Shown here: positions 17,721-26,360 of the stretch, piece after piece
Layout of the letters: each line of letters opens with the position of its first letter
How positions within the stretch are numbered: position 1 is the stretch's first letter
Assembly (NCBI GenBank): GCA_963844845.1
Contig: CAWJPW010000008.1
Coordinates: 1-64,000, forward strand
Source of the DNA: CAWJPW01 sp963844845
GTDB lineage: Bacteria > Acidobacteriota > Thermoanaerobaculia > Thermoanaerobaculales > Sulfomarinibacteraceae
Reading direction: 5' to 3'
Length of the DNA: 64,000 nt
The notes under the pieces: generated by a model
Databases searched by the model: none
What the model was told of the DNA's origin: nothing
Seen by the model: the letters and a program-made list of their open reading frames with translations, nothing else
Program-made: the position numbers and the translations under genes

Positions 17721-20700
17721 CTACCCCGCCGCCACCTTCATCTCCTCGAACAGCTCGGCCGGCATCGGGGTGGCGAGGCGCCAGGTGATGGACATGGGGC
17801 GCTCGCCCTCGTGCTTCATGTAGGCGGCTGAGCCGAGGAAGGTGTAGGCGGCGGTCTCGCCGCGGTCGTCGCTGGCGCGGCGGCGGACGAAGAGGAGGAC
17901 GTGCGAGCCGCGCTCGGCGTGGTGGATGTAGCGCTGGCCCACCTCGCTGTCCTCGCGGGTGCGGTTCTGGGACTGCCAGTGGAAGAGGGTCGGCGAGATC
18001 GGGTAGTCGGCGTACATGGTGGTGGGCGAGTAGTCCTTCTCCGACTTCTCGAGGGTGACGAAGAAGAGGTCGCAGCGGGTGGGCCGGTGCCAGTAGACGC
18101 CTTCCCGGGGGAGGGCGAGCTTGCCGGTCTCGGGGCTCGTCACCGCGAAGGCGGCCATGATCTCGGCGAGCTGGTAGTCGGCGTGGAGGCGGAGCGGCGC
18201 CGCGATCGGCAGTTCGTGCGGGGCGGTGGGCCGGCGGGTGGCGTCGTCGAGGAGCTCGAGCAACTCGTCGAGCTCGGCGGCGAGGGGCGCGTGCGCGAGC
18301 AGCTGGTGCAGGACGGCGGGCTGCTCGGCGAGGGGCCGGCGCTGGGTGTCGAGGACGGCCGCGAGCATGAAGAGGAGGCGATGGTCGGGCTGCTCGAGGT
18401 CGAGGGCGACGGGGACGGCGCGGCTTTGCAGGAGGTCGCGCCAGGTGCGGAAGCGCTCGGGGTCGTTGACGTGGAGGAGGCGGGAGAGGGCGCGGGCGAG
18501 GCGGGCCTCGTGCGGGCCGGGGGCGGGCAGGCGGTGGCCGGCGGCGCGGCGCAGGGCGGTCCAGCCGCGGCCGCCTCTGGCGTAGAGGTCGCTGAGCTCG
18601 ACGTCGGACTCGCCGAGGAAGCGGCGCAGGGTGACGGGGCCGGCGAGGGCGCGGAGGTCCTCGACCAGGCCGGGCCAGCTGGCGCCGAGGCTGTGCCTGA
18701 GGTTCTCGAGGACGGCCTCGCGCGCCTCGCGCTGCAGGTGGATGGCGCAGCCGGGCGGCAGGCGCGGGAAGCCCTCCTCCACCTCGCGCTGGATCTGCCG
18801 GCGGGTGCCGCCGAGGATGGCGCGGAAGCGGCGGTCGAAGCGGAAGCTGCGGTGCATGTGGCCGACGAGGTCGATGGCGGTGAGGCACTCCTTGCCCTCG
18901 GCCAGGCGGAGGCCGCGGCCGAGCTGCTGGAGGAAGACGGTGGCGCTCTCGGTGGGGCGCAGGAAGAGGACGGTGTCCACCTCGGGGACGTCGACGCCCT
19001 CGTTGAAGAGGTCGACGGTGAAGACGGCGTTGAGCTCGGCGGAGCGGAGGCGGGCGAGGACGGCGGCGCGCTCGCGCTCCGGGGAGTTGGCCGTGAGGGC
19101 GGCGGCGGGGATGCCGGCGGCGTTGAGCTCACGCGCCATGAACTCGGCGTGGGCGATGGTGACGCAGAAGCCGATGGCGCGCATGGCGCGGGGGTCGGCG
19201 ACGGTCTCGGCGACGGCGCGGAGGACGCGGCGGGCGCGGGCGGTGTCGCCGGTGTAGAGGCGCTCGAGCTCGGAGTCGACGTAGCGGCCGCGGTGCCAGG
19301 TGAGGGTGCGCAGGTCGGTGCCGTCGGCGACGCCGAAGTACTGGAACGGGCACAGGAGCTGCTGGTCGAGGGCATGCCAGAGGCGCAGCTCGGCGGCGAG
19401 GCGGTCGTCGAACCAGTGGGTGACGGAGGCGCCGTCGGCGCGCTCGGGGGTGGCGGTGAGGCCGAGGAGGAAGCGCGGGCGCACCCGGGCGAGGAGGCGG
19501 TCGTAGGTGGGCGCGGCGGCGTGGTGGAACTCGTCGACGATGACCACGTCGAAGAAGGCGGGGTCGAGCTCGTCGAGGCGCTCCTGGCCGAGGGACTGGA
19601 TGGACGCGAAGACGTGGCGGCCGCCCTCGGGGAGGTGGCCGGCGTAGAGGCGCTCGCCGAAGGCGGCGTCCTTGAGGACGACGCGGAAGGTGCCGAGGCT
19701 CTGGTCGAGGATCTCGCGGCGGTGGGCGACGAAGAGCAGGGAGAGGGGACCGTGCTCGCGGCGCAGGCGGCGGTAGTCGAGGGCGGCGACGACGGTCTTG
19801 CCGGTGCCGGTGGCGGCGACGACGAGGTTGCGGGTGTGGCCGCGGGCGCGCTCGGCGGCGAGCTGGTCGAGGATGGTCTGCTGGAAGGCGTGCGGGCGCA
19901 CGTCGAGGTGGAGGGCGAGGGCGTCGGCGGCGTCGCGGCCCCGCTCCTCGGCGAGGGCGGCGGTGAGGCGGCGGCGGTCGCGCTCGGGCTCGTACTCCTC
20001 GAACTCGCCCTCCTGCCAGTACTGCTCGAAGGCGGTCTGGAACTGGCGCAGGACGTGGGGGGTCTCCACCTGGGAGAGGCGCACGTTCCACTCGAGGCCC
20101 TCCACCATGGCGGCGGCGGAGAGGTTGGAGGAGCCGACCAGCGCGGTGGAGTAGCCGGAGTCGCGGTGGAAGAGCCACGCCTTGGCGTGCAGGCGGGTGC
20201 GGCGGGTGTCGTAGGAGACCTTGACGGTGGCGCCGAGGGCGGCGAGGTCGTCGAGGACGCTTGCGCTGGGTGGCGCCCATGTAGGTGGTCGTGAGCACCC
20301 GGAGCGCGCCGGGGCGGCGCTCGAGGAGCTCGCGCACGCGGTCGCGCACCAGGCGCCAGCCCGACCACTTGAGGAAGGCGACCAGGAGGTCGACGCGGTC
20401 GGCCGAGGCGAGCTCGCGCTGGATCTCGAAGCTGACGGTGCGGTCGCGCGGGCCGTTGACGAGCAGGTGGCTGGCGGCCAGGGGGATGGAGGGCCGCGGC
20501 GGCGGGGCGGCGGGGCCGAGGCCGGCGGCGGCGGGATCGACCAGGGCGAGGAGCTGGCGGGGCGGTGGAGCCACCGCGTCGTCGGCGAGGACGGGAGAAT
20601 CGGCCAGGCGGGTGCGCAGGAACTCGACGAGGTCGTTGACGAGGGCGAGCTGCTGCTCGGGCTTGCAGCTGCCGAGGAGGGGTGTGAGCAGGTCGCCGAC

Positions 20701-20847
20701 GAAGCGGGCGAGCACCTGCGGGGCCTCGGCGCGGTCGAGGGCGGCGACCTCGTCGCGCCAGCCGCGGCTGCGGAGCTCGTCGAGCACGGCCGCGAGCCGC
20801 CGCGTGATGAGCTCCTCATAGAGGCCGGGGGGGCGTGAGTTCGTCAT
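17721..20847 (-). pseudogene. PLD-nuclease/SF2 helicase with DUF3427, one frameshift
   Basis: About 1042 codons. N-terminal region (MTNSRPPGLYEELITRRL), then a phospholipase-D-type nuclease domain (LLVAFLKWSGW; HAKAWLFHRDSGYSTALVGS, the HxK motif followed by a GSSN loop), then an SF2 helicase with Walker A AATGTGKT (about 19810), DEFHH box (about 19535), LGLTATPER, and QLGRGLRL (motif VI, about 18910), and a C-terminal DUF3427 region. The frame shifts once at about 20262: TTYMGATQRK on one side and LDDLAALGATVKVSYD on the other, consistent with a single extra base. Otherwise intact, so it may be functional in reality. It is divergent from the HIT/HNH operon with 96 bp between starts; the three probably form one defence or repair module. 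Confidence 0.85.
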
Positions 20848-20943
20848 GGGCAGATGCGGTCAGCTCTCGTACCAGCCAATGTAGCACCGCGCAGAATGGT
20901 GCGAACCGAGGTCTGATTTCCTCATCTGTTCTACCATCGCACC
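20848..20943. promoter_or_regulatory. Divergent promoter region, helicase versus HIT/HNH
   Basis: 96 bp between the helicase start (minus) and the HIT start (plus); both promoters must be here. It contains GTACCAGCCAATGTAGCACCG and CATCTGTTCTACCATCG split around it; no clear operator. Confidence 0.4.
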
Positions 20944-21333
20944 ATGACGTGCCCGTTCTGCGCGGTGCCAGAAGGCGACCGGATCCTCGAGAACGAGCTG
21001 GTGATCGGCTTCTTCGACCGGTTCCCGGTGAGCCCGGGGCACGTGCTCCTGGTGACCCGGCGGCATGTGGCCTCGTGGTTCGAGGCCGGCGAGGAGGAGC
21101 GGGCGGCGCTGATGCGGGGGGTGGACGAGGCGGTGCGGCTGATCGAGGCAACGGCGGAGCGGAGGCCCGACGGCTACAACGTCGGCTTCAACACCGGGGA
21201 GGCCGCCGGGCAGACGGTGATGCACCTGCACGTGCACGTGATCCCGCGCTATCTCGGGGACGTGGACGACCCGCGCGGCGGCGTGCGCGGGGCGGTGCCG
21301 CACCGGCGGATCTACGAGACGGATGGCGGATGA
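20944..21333 (+). CDS. HIT-family nucleotide hydrolase/transferase
   Basis: 129 aa. The catalytic histidine triad is HLHVHVIPR at residues 94-102, and the N-terminal CPFC (residues 3-6) is typical of zinc-containing HIT proteins. These enzymes cleave nucleotide-phosphate or adenylate bonds. The gene overlaps the HNH gene by ATGA (21330-21333), so the two are translationally coupled. In this setting it may process a nucleotide signal or DNA adenylate, but that is inference. Confidence 0.9.
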   Translation: MTCPFCAVPEGDRILENELVIGFFDRFPVSPGHVLLVTRRHVASWFEAGEEERAALMRGVDEAVRLIEATAERRPDGYNVGFNTGEAAGQTVMHLHVHVIPRYLGDVDDPRGGVRGAVPHRRIYETDGG

Positions 21334-22427
21334 GCAACGGCGAGGGGGACGCGATCCGCTTCGCCGAGCGGCTGCTGGCGCTGCTCGAGGAGGGCTCGTT
21401 CACCGCCACCTACAAGTTCGCGGTGCTTCTGGGGCTGATGGACCTCTGCCTGGAGCACAGCAACCGCTTCGGCGAGCCGCCGGACTCCGTAACGACGACG
21501 CAACTGGCGCACAAGGTGATCGAGCTCTACTGGCACCAGACGGCACCGTTCGAGCCCGAGGCCGGCCTGGTGCTGCGGCAGAACTCCGGGCCGCCTGCGG
21601 TGATCCTGAGCGCCATCCGGCAGTTCCGCGACCGCTGGGCACCCGACCCGGGCTGCACGCTGCACCGCGCCCGGCTGGCGGCGCCCGAGCCGTTCGCGCG
21701 GCTGGTGGACCAGGTGGAGTGGACGCTGGTGCTGATGCCGCTGCCCAAGGTGCAGCGATTCGGCGGCCGCGAGGAGCGCTTCGTCTACGACATCGGCTGG
21801 GACGACGACGTCAAGAAGGGCACGTGGCGCGATACGCACGCCTTCGACAACCGGATCTGGTTCGTGGGTGACGCGGCCCGCCACCTCGTGCGGCTGACGC
21901 CGCTGCTGCGTCCGCTCATCCAGCAGAGGTGGACGGAGATGGTGGGCCGGCTGAACGGCCTCGAGGTGGCGCGGGTGGAGTCGTTCCTCTTCGGCGCCAG
22001 CCGCACCGCGCTGGCGCCGGTGCGCACGTACCTCACAGAGCTGCAGTCGGGAGGGTGCTTCTACTGCGGCGGGCGGCTGCGGGCGGCGGGAGAGGTGGAC
22101 CACTTCCTGCCGTGGTCGCGCCACCCCGACGACCGCCTCGACAACCTCGTGGTGGCGCACCGGCGCTGCAACGGAGACAAGCGGGACTTCCTCGCCAGCG
22201 CCGCGCACCTGCGGCGGTGGGCGGAGCGGCTGGACGAGCGGGAGCGGGAGCTGCGGCAGATCGCCGATGACGTCGGGTGGCCCAGAGAGACGGTGCGGAC
22301 GCTGGGCGTGGTGCGAGGCACCTACCTGCGGCTGCCCGACGAGGTCACGCTGTGGCAGGGGGTACGGGAGTTCGTGCCGGCGCGCCATGCCGAGCTGGTG
22401 CGGGCGCTGGGCGCGGCGCCAGGGTGA
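21330..22427 (+). CDS. HNH endonuclease
   Basis: 365 aa. The nuclease domain lies in the last third: CFYCGGRL (residues about 243-250), then VDHFLPWSRHPDDRLDNLVV and HRRCNGDKRDFL, giving the two zinc CxxC pairs and the catalytic His. The N-terminal 240 residues (FTATYKFAVLLGLMDLC) form an uncharacterised, probably target-recognition domain. Starts at ATG 21330 inside the HIT stop codon. It belongs with the HIT protein and the divergent PLD-helicase. The 3' end and its flank are duplicated at 27627-27741. Confidence 0.88.
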   Translation: MSNGEGDAIRFAERLLALLEEGSFTATYKFAVLLGLMDLCLEHSNRFGEPPDSVTTTQLAHKVIELYWHQTAPFEPEAGLVLRQNSGPPAVILSAIRQFRDRWAPDPGCTLHRARLAAPEPFARLVDQVEWTLVLMPLPKVQRFGGREERFVYDIGWDDDVKKGTWRDTHAFDNRIWFVGDAARHLVRLTPLLRPLIQQRWTEMVGRLNGLEVARVESFLFGASRTALAPVRTYLTELQSGGCFYCGGRLRAAGEVDHFLPWSRHPDDRLDNLVVAHRRCNGDKRDFLASAAHLRRWAERLDERERELRQIADDVGWPRETVRTLGVVRGTYLRLPDEVTLWQGVREFVPARHAELVRALGAAPG

Positions 22428-22490
22428 GAAGGGTCCTGGTCCGTTGTCGAGCTGTGGGACGGGCGTCGGCATGGCACGGGCTTCGTGTGG
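22376..22490 (+). repeat. Segment duplicated at 27627-27741 (HNH 3' end and flank)
   Basis: About 115 bp covering the last 16 codons of the HNH gene and 63 bp beyond it. The other copy keeps the stop codon and the flank with scattered substitutions. Confidence 0.9.
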
Positions 22491-22547
22491 TAGCCGTGCC
22501 AGGCATTGGGAAGTTGGTAGGTTGAGCGCGGTGGCTGGGAACTTCCC

Positions 22548-22766
22548 AAGATCCTGAAGCCCGGCACCCGTGAAGCACTGGGCCTCCACTGGAGCGGCGA
22601 GTGGACCGCCGAGGCGGTGCCCGGGACCTCCTACATCTCGGTGAACCACGCGATCAAGCGCTTTGGGCCCGCCTGTCGCGACTGCCATGCGCCGCACGGC
22701 GTGATGGACTTCAAGGCCCTGGGCTACTCCACCGACCGGGCGGTCGCCCTCGACGCGCCACGCTGA
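22548..22766 (+). pseudogene. C-terminal fragment of a multihaem cytochrome c
   Basis: 72 codons ending at TGA 22764-22766, with no start of its own. It reads KILKPGTREALGLHWSGE and later FGPACRDCHAPHGVMDF: CRDCH is a haem c attachment site and the style is that of periplasmic tetra- or octahaem cytochromes. The 5' part is missing; upstream sequence is the HNH flank. A deletion or insertion therefore joined unrelated sequence here. Confidence 0.7.
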
Positions 22767-22840
22767 GGTCGGCCGATCGGTGCGAGATGGAAAGAGGAGG
22801 CCGGCCTCCACATCGCCCGGCACCCATCAGCCAGCACAGC

Positions 22841-22866
22841 GACAGGGGCCCCGCGGGGCCCCTGTC
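22841..22866 (-). terminator. Perfect 26-bp GC palindrome downstream of an exported-protein gene
   Basis: GACAGGGGCCCC followed directly by its inverse. It lies 23 bases beyond the stop of the minus-strand gene 22889-24172 and could terminate it, although no T tract follows. Confidence 0.5.
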
Positions 22867-22888
22867 CGTCGGCCGAGCCGGTTTTGGC

Positions 22889-24172
22889 TCAGAACTTCAT
22901 CGGGATGGTCGTGGCGTCGCCGGTGATCGGATCGATCACCGAGGCATAGGCCTGCACCCCCGACCCGGCAGTCACCTGCACCACCGCGTAGCCGGACTTA
23001 CCGGACGGGAACTTGGCGGTACTGTCGTTGACCCTGCCGGGGGCGACCGTCAGCGAGACCGGGCTGCCGATCTGGTAGCCGTTAGAGTCGAAGTAGGTCA
23101 CCGACACCTGGGCCTGCGAACCGCCCATGTTCTGGAAGCCGAGGTTGGTGCGCCAGCCGCCTGACGCGACCAGGTGCATGAGCACGAAGCTCTCTCCCGC
23201 CGAAGCACCCTGCGACGGCTCCAGCCCGTCGAGAAACTGGCCGTCGGTTCCGGCCGCTCCCCTGTCGTTGTAGGTGCGCGAGGTGACCGAGATGGGGCGG
23301 TCCGAGGTGACCTGGATCGATCCCTTGGTCTGCCCGAGCTGAGCGAGGATGTCGTGGTAGACGGCCTGGGCCCCGAATGCGACCTGGTCCGTGGCCGACA
23401 CCGAGCCGGCGTTGGTGTGAATGGTGATGGTGATGTTGGCTGCGCCGCTGCCGCGGTTGAGCACGCCGAGATCCGTCCGCCAGAAGGTACCGCCCGCGCC
23501 GCCGGTCGAGGCGCCGACGGCCACCCACAAGGAGCTGGCGTTGCCGCCTCCGCCGCTGTCGTTGGCGGCGCCCTCGAGGCGGACCTGCCCGAGGTCAGCG
23601 TCATCGCTCGGGTAGCGCAGGTCGTCGTAGTGGTCGGCGCCGACCTGGGCCACACCGATCGCATACTCATAGTTGGCCGGCGCCCCACTGCCGCTGATCG
23701 TCGTCCCGTAGGCGTCTCCAGATGAGACGCCGGCGATGGTCTGTGGCCCGACGGTCCGCACCCTGACCCAGTCGCTGGCTCCTGCCAGCCGGTTGTAGAT
23801 ATCGTACTCCACGGACAACGACCCGCTGCCCCCGGACACGTCCGCGTCCCACATCAAGTCGGCCTGGCTGGCGTAGCCGTCGCCATCGTTGTCGACCACG
23901 TTCTCCCACCAGGCGTCATAGATGGAGGCGGTCAGCGCGCTGACCCCGGCGGTCGCGCCAGCGGCCGTGGGCGCCAGCCGGAGCAACCCCGTCCCGGCGG
24001 GCCTCACCATCCCGGCTACCCCGCCTGGGGCCGTCCCGGCTGTTGCGTGCACCAGCAGGATTGCGCCGCCGACGGCGCCCGCGGGCTCCGGTACCTGCCG
24101 CTCAGCTGCCTGTGAGGGCAGGCTCAGCAGCCCACAGCTCAGCACTATCGCGAAGACAGTCCTTCTCGTCAT
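22889..24172 (-). CDS. Exported WRTDL-type protein, long form
   Basis: 427 aa from ATG 24172 (GGAGG at 24177-24181 upstream). Signal peptide MTRRTVFAIVLSCGLLSLPS with cleavage near SQA-A. The region at about residues 60-200 resembles exported proteins with a dated/calendar-like Ca-binding SQADLMWDADVSGGSG stretch. From about residue 235 it has TFWRTDLGVLNRG and GGWRTNLGFQNMGG, two tandem beta domains of the same type as the protein at 14677-15438, ending AYASVIDPITGDAT. Probably extracellular; the function is unknown. It lacks the DGFE tail. Confidence 0.7.
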   Translation of the reverse strand: MTRRTVFAIVLSCGLLSLPSQAAERQVPEPAGAVGGAILLVHATAGTAPGGVAGMVRPAGTGLLRLAPTAAGATAGVSALTASIYDAWWENVVDNDGDGYASQADLMWDADVSGGSGSLSVEYDIYNRLAGASDWVRVRTVGPQTIAGVSSGDAYGTTISGSGAPANYEYAIGVAQVGADHYDDLRYPSDDADLGQVRLEGAANDSGGGGNASSLWVAVGASTGGAGGTFWRTDLGVLNRGSGAANITITIHTNAGSVSATDQVAFGAQAVYHDILAQLGQTKGSIQVTSDRPISVTSRTYNDRGAAGTDGQFLDGLEPSQGASAGESFVLMHLVASGGWRTNLGFQNMGGSQAQVSVTYFDSNGYQIGSPVSLTVAPGRVNDSTAKFPSGKSGYAVVQVTAGSGVQAYASVIDPITGDATTIPMKF

Positions 24173-24622
24173 GATGCCTCCCGAGTCCCCTCTGAAGTTC
24201 TCCTGCAGCCACTGCGAACGGAGCCGAGCGACTCCGTGACGGTGGCACCTGGGCCGAGCTCCCGATGCGCTGCTCAGCACGGTCTGCTCGGGTGGCAGCC
24301 GTCACCGCCGCCAACCGAACGAACCAGTACGCGACCATCGGCGTGGTACTGCCACAGTGCTCACGGGCCCTTCCTCTCGACCTCGATGTCCCAACACCTT
24401 CAAGGGTAGGTCTCGGGTGCGCCCGCCGAGAAGCGCACTAACTACCTGGAAACGGTACCGTGAGCCGGGTAGGAACTACCCTTGCACAGGTGCCGGGCGT
24501 GACGAAGTGCGCCTCCGTGTCGCTCGAACGATGAGGCGTGCCGCGGCGGGAGCCGGCAGCGGCGATGGGGCGCAATCCCGAGGTGCTCAGCCGCTGCTCG
24601 AGCACTGGGTTGCAGCGACTGG
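24173..24622. other. Intergenic upstream of the exported-protein gene
   Basis: 450 bp with no recognisable gene. It should hold the promoter of 22889-24172 near 24200-24250. CACAGGTGCCGGGCGTGACG at about 24484 is a degenerate REP half site. Confidence 0.4.
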
Positions 24623-24673
24623 GCGGTGCCACCCTCTGCACAGCGCCATTGCGTCAATGCCGACCGCGGCACC
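24623..24673. repeat. Hairpin element (GGTGCCACC...GGTGGCACC family)
   Basis: CGGTGCCACCCTCTGCAC, a short loop, then ATGCCGACCGCGGCACCC. It sits 14 bases beyond the brnA stop and may act as its terminator. Confidence 0.7.
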
Positions 24674-24687
24674 CTCCCAGAGGGTGG

Positions 24688-24915
24688 TCAGGAGGCGGTT
24701 CGCTCGAGGCGTTCGGCGATCCACACCTTGATGATCGACTGGCGGGTCACTCCGAGGTGCCTCGCCTCGCGGTCGAGCGACTCCACCATCCAGGAGGGGA
24801 AGTCGACGTTGACGCGACGCGTCTCCTCACCCGGGCGCCGAGTCTTCGTCAGGTCGAGGTCGCCGCTGACGTCGACGCCGCGGTCGAATTTGCGGTCAAA
24901 GCTCTTCGCTTTCAT
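24688..24915 (-). CDS. brnA: BrnA-like antitoxin (ribbon-helix-helix)
   Basis: 75 aa. MKAKSFDRKFDRGVDVSGDL is the typical BrnA opening, and VNVDFPSWMVESLDREARHL then LGVTRQSIIKVWIAERL is the ribbon-helix-helix DNA-binding and dimerisation domain. It neutralises BrnT and represses the operon. It overlaps the end of brnT (24896-24915), the usual order toxin then antitoxin. Confidence 0.9.
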   Translation of the reverse strand: MKAKSFDRKFDRGVDVSGDLDLTKTRRPGEETRRVNVDFPSWMVESLDREARHLGVTRQSIIKVWIAERLERTAS

Positions 24916-25169
24916 ACATCCTCACCTCTTCCTGTCGCGCCCGGCGTACCGAAATGATTCGGACCCGCTCGTCGCGGAAGGTGACCACCGCGGACCAGTG
25001 GACTTCGTCGATTACGCCGATGACCAGGTACCTCGGCTCGTCCTCGGTTCGCCGCCGGGATCTCGAGCCGGCGGACGTCGTCCCAGAGGAGCTGCGCCCT
25101 GTCGAAGTCGATGCCGTGCTTGGCTCGGTTGCCTGCGCTCTTGCGCGGGTCGAACTCAAACTCCACCAC
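24896..25169 (-). pseudogene. brnT: BrnT-like RNase toxin, one frameshift
   Basis: Ribonuclease toxin of the RelE-like fold. The first part reads MVEFEFDPRKSAGNRAKHGI, then FDRAQLLWDDVRRLEIPA; the second, in another frame, reads RTEDEPRYLVIGVIDEVHW then SAVVTFRDERVRIISVRRAR. The join needs removal of one G at about 25058 (GCGGCG). The C-terminal RIISVRRAR holds the usual catalytic Arg. Length and all motifs are otherwise normal. If the shift is real the toxin is dead and the antitoxin orphaned; a single-base sequencing error is equally likely. Confidence 0.85.
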
Positions 25170-25189
25170 CGCTCCCCCGTAGCAGTAAC

Positions 25190-25206
25190 GGTATAGAATC
25201 TATACC
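25190..25206. promoter_or_regulatory. Palindromic operator upstream of brnT
   Basis: GGTATAGAATCTATACC, 8-bp perfect arms around one base, 20 bases before the brnT start. TATAGAAT-like sequence inside it resembles a -10 box, so binding by BrnA would block transcription. Autoregulation by the antitoxin is the known mode for this family. Confidence 0.65.
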
Positions 25207-25319
25207 AAAGACCTCTCCTGTCAAGCCTCGGCCGGTGGGAGGCATTCGAGCATCTCCAGACGCGTTGGCGCGTTTCCTTGCAAGGCCAGGGGTTCCAGCT
25301 GTCATCGGGCTGCCAGGTT

Positions 25320-25445
25320 CAGCGGTGCCACCCTCGGCATAGCGGCATTGGGTCACAGCGGTGCCACCCTCGGCATAGCGGCATTGGGTCACAGCGGTGC
25401 CACCCTCGGCATAGTGGCATTGCATCAATGCCGACCGTGGCACCC
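25320..25445. repeat. Three tandem 36-bp hairpin half-units plus closing arm
   Basis: Units starting at 25320, 25356 and 25392, each CAGCGGTGCCACCCTCGGCA plus about 16 bases; the last is followed by the inverse arm ATGCCGACCGTGGCACCC (25428-25445). Exact period 36, no spacers between units. Local amplification of the hairpin seen in the composite elements. Confidence 0.9.
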
Positions 25446-25449
25446 TTCA

Positions 25450-25593
25450 TCAGCCAGGCGACGCGGCGGGCGATGACCTCGGTCTTGCCCGACCCGGGCC
25501 GGCGACGATGAGCAAGGGCGAGCCGCGGTGCTGCACCGCGGCTCGCTGAGCGACGGTGAGGTCCGCCAGCGGTACGGCTGTGCTTGCGCTCAT
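25450..25593 (-). pseudogene. N-terminal fragment of a UvrD/PcrA-type helicase
   Basis: From ATG 25593: DLTVAQRAAVQHRGSPLLIV then AGPG. With one added G at about 25495 it continues SGKTEVIARRVAWLM, i.e. motif I (Walker A) of SF1 helicases. After about 48 codons the gene stops at the hairpin array (25445), so the repeat marks the breakpoint. The rest of the helicase is not in the window. Confidence 0.75.
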
Positions 25594-25605
25594 CCCTTCG
25601 TCACC

Positions 25606-25620
25606 ATGGGTGCCACCCAT
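25606..25620. repeat. Palindrome ATGGGTGCCACCCAT
   Basis: 15-bp palindrome, also at 52830-52844; both directly precede RAYT-derived sequence. Confidence 0.7.
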
Positions 25621-25700
25621 CATCATCCATCCATTCACCCATCCATTGGGGCCGACGTCCGTTAGACTGATGGTGTCCCGTCCGCGCATGGGAGGCTCCC

Positions 25701-25812
25701 ATGCCGCGACGACCACGACTGTTCGTTCCGGCCGCTACCTATCACGTCGACTGCCGCGTCGCGCGCGCTGAGCTCGCGTTCGACGATTCTCGCGAGACCG
25801 ACGGGTTCGTAA
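25701..25812 (+). pseudogene. RAYT transposase, N-terminal fragment
   Basis: The leader (25646-25700) and first 37 codons match the RAYT at 15589: MPRRPRLFVPAATYHVDCRV then ARAELAFDDSRETDGFV. After that the sequence changes to unrelated or strongly diverged DNA (25813 on), before the NHYH and Tyr motifs. Non-functional. Confidence 0.85.
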
Positions 25813-25970
25813 TGGAGAGGCGCTCGCGAACGACCGCAAACCTCTTGCCCTCGGCGAGCTTGCTGCTCGCATCAAGGCAGCGTTCGGGCATCTCATTGCA
25901 AACCTCACCAGCCGCCTCCCTGAGACCCCCAATGCCACAATGCGAAGGTTGGCTCTTATCTAGTGCTCCA

Positions 25971-26265
25971 GAAAGGTGCCAGGCACATGTATCTGAAAGG
26001 TGCCAGGCACATGTATCTTGCGTTACCACAGGTGGGTGATGGGTGGGTGCCACCCTCGAGCGGAACGGGCTCCGGGTGAAGGACATCGCAGCGGCGCTCG
26101 GCAAGCATCCGGCGACGGCGACGGGCTGGGTGATGCGGGGGCCCGGGCGCAGGCACGAGAACCCGGAGGAGGCAGCCCTTATGGAGAAGCTCGGCCAGGC
26201 CCTGTCGCAGCGGAGGGGCGAAGAACATTAGATCTAGGTGCCCGGCACCTTTCCGGCACCTTTCT
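25971..26265 (+). repeat. Composite REP/RAYT-C-terminus element, copy B
   Basis: Two tandem REPs (GAAAGGTGCCAGGCACATGT at 25971 and 25998), a shortened hairpin (GGGTGCCACCCTCGAG), the RAYT C-terminal domain, and inverted REPs (GTGCCCGGCACCTTTCC). In this copy the domain is an intact frame (26043-26231): LERNGLRVKDIAAALGKHP, then a DNA-binding turn, then NPEEAALMEKLGQALSQRR and a stop. It is the best guide to the original protein end. The start codon context is poor, so it is probably not expressed. Confidence 0.85.
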
Positions 26266-26325
26266 CGAATGCGATGGCCCATCGATGACCGGCGACTCAC
26301 TGTGGAAGTGTGTAGGTGGTACCTA
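26266..26325 (+). repeat. 60-bp direct repeat, copy 1 (flanks an exported-protein gene)
   Basis: TCGAATGCGATGGCCC onward; 57 of 60 bases match 27337-27396. The two copies bracket the gene 26361-27203. Confidence 0.9.
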
Positions 26326-26360
26326 TCCGGCAGTGGCGCCCTGCGCCCACCCCCTGGTTC

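Noticed and set aside
17901..20294. Long plus-strand open frame (797 codons) opposite the helicase
   Set aside because: Val/Gly/Glu-rich translation, the usual mirror of a GC-rich gene; the minus-strand frame has all helicase motifs.
25320..25445. CRISPR-like array with 36-bp period
   Set aside because: The units follow each other without spacers and each is a hairpin arm of a dispersed repeat; no cas gene nearby.
26043..26231. A stand-alone small DNA-binding protein gene
   Set aside because: It is the RAYT C-terminus within composite copy B; other copies are frameshifted and no proper start or ribosome site is seen.
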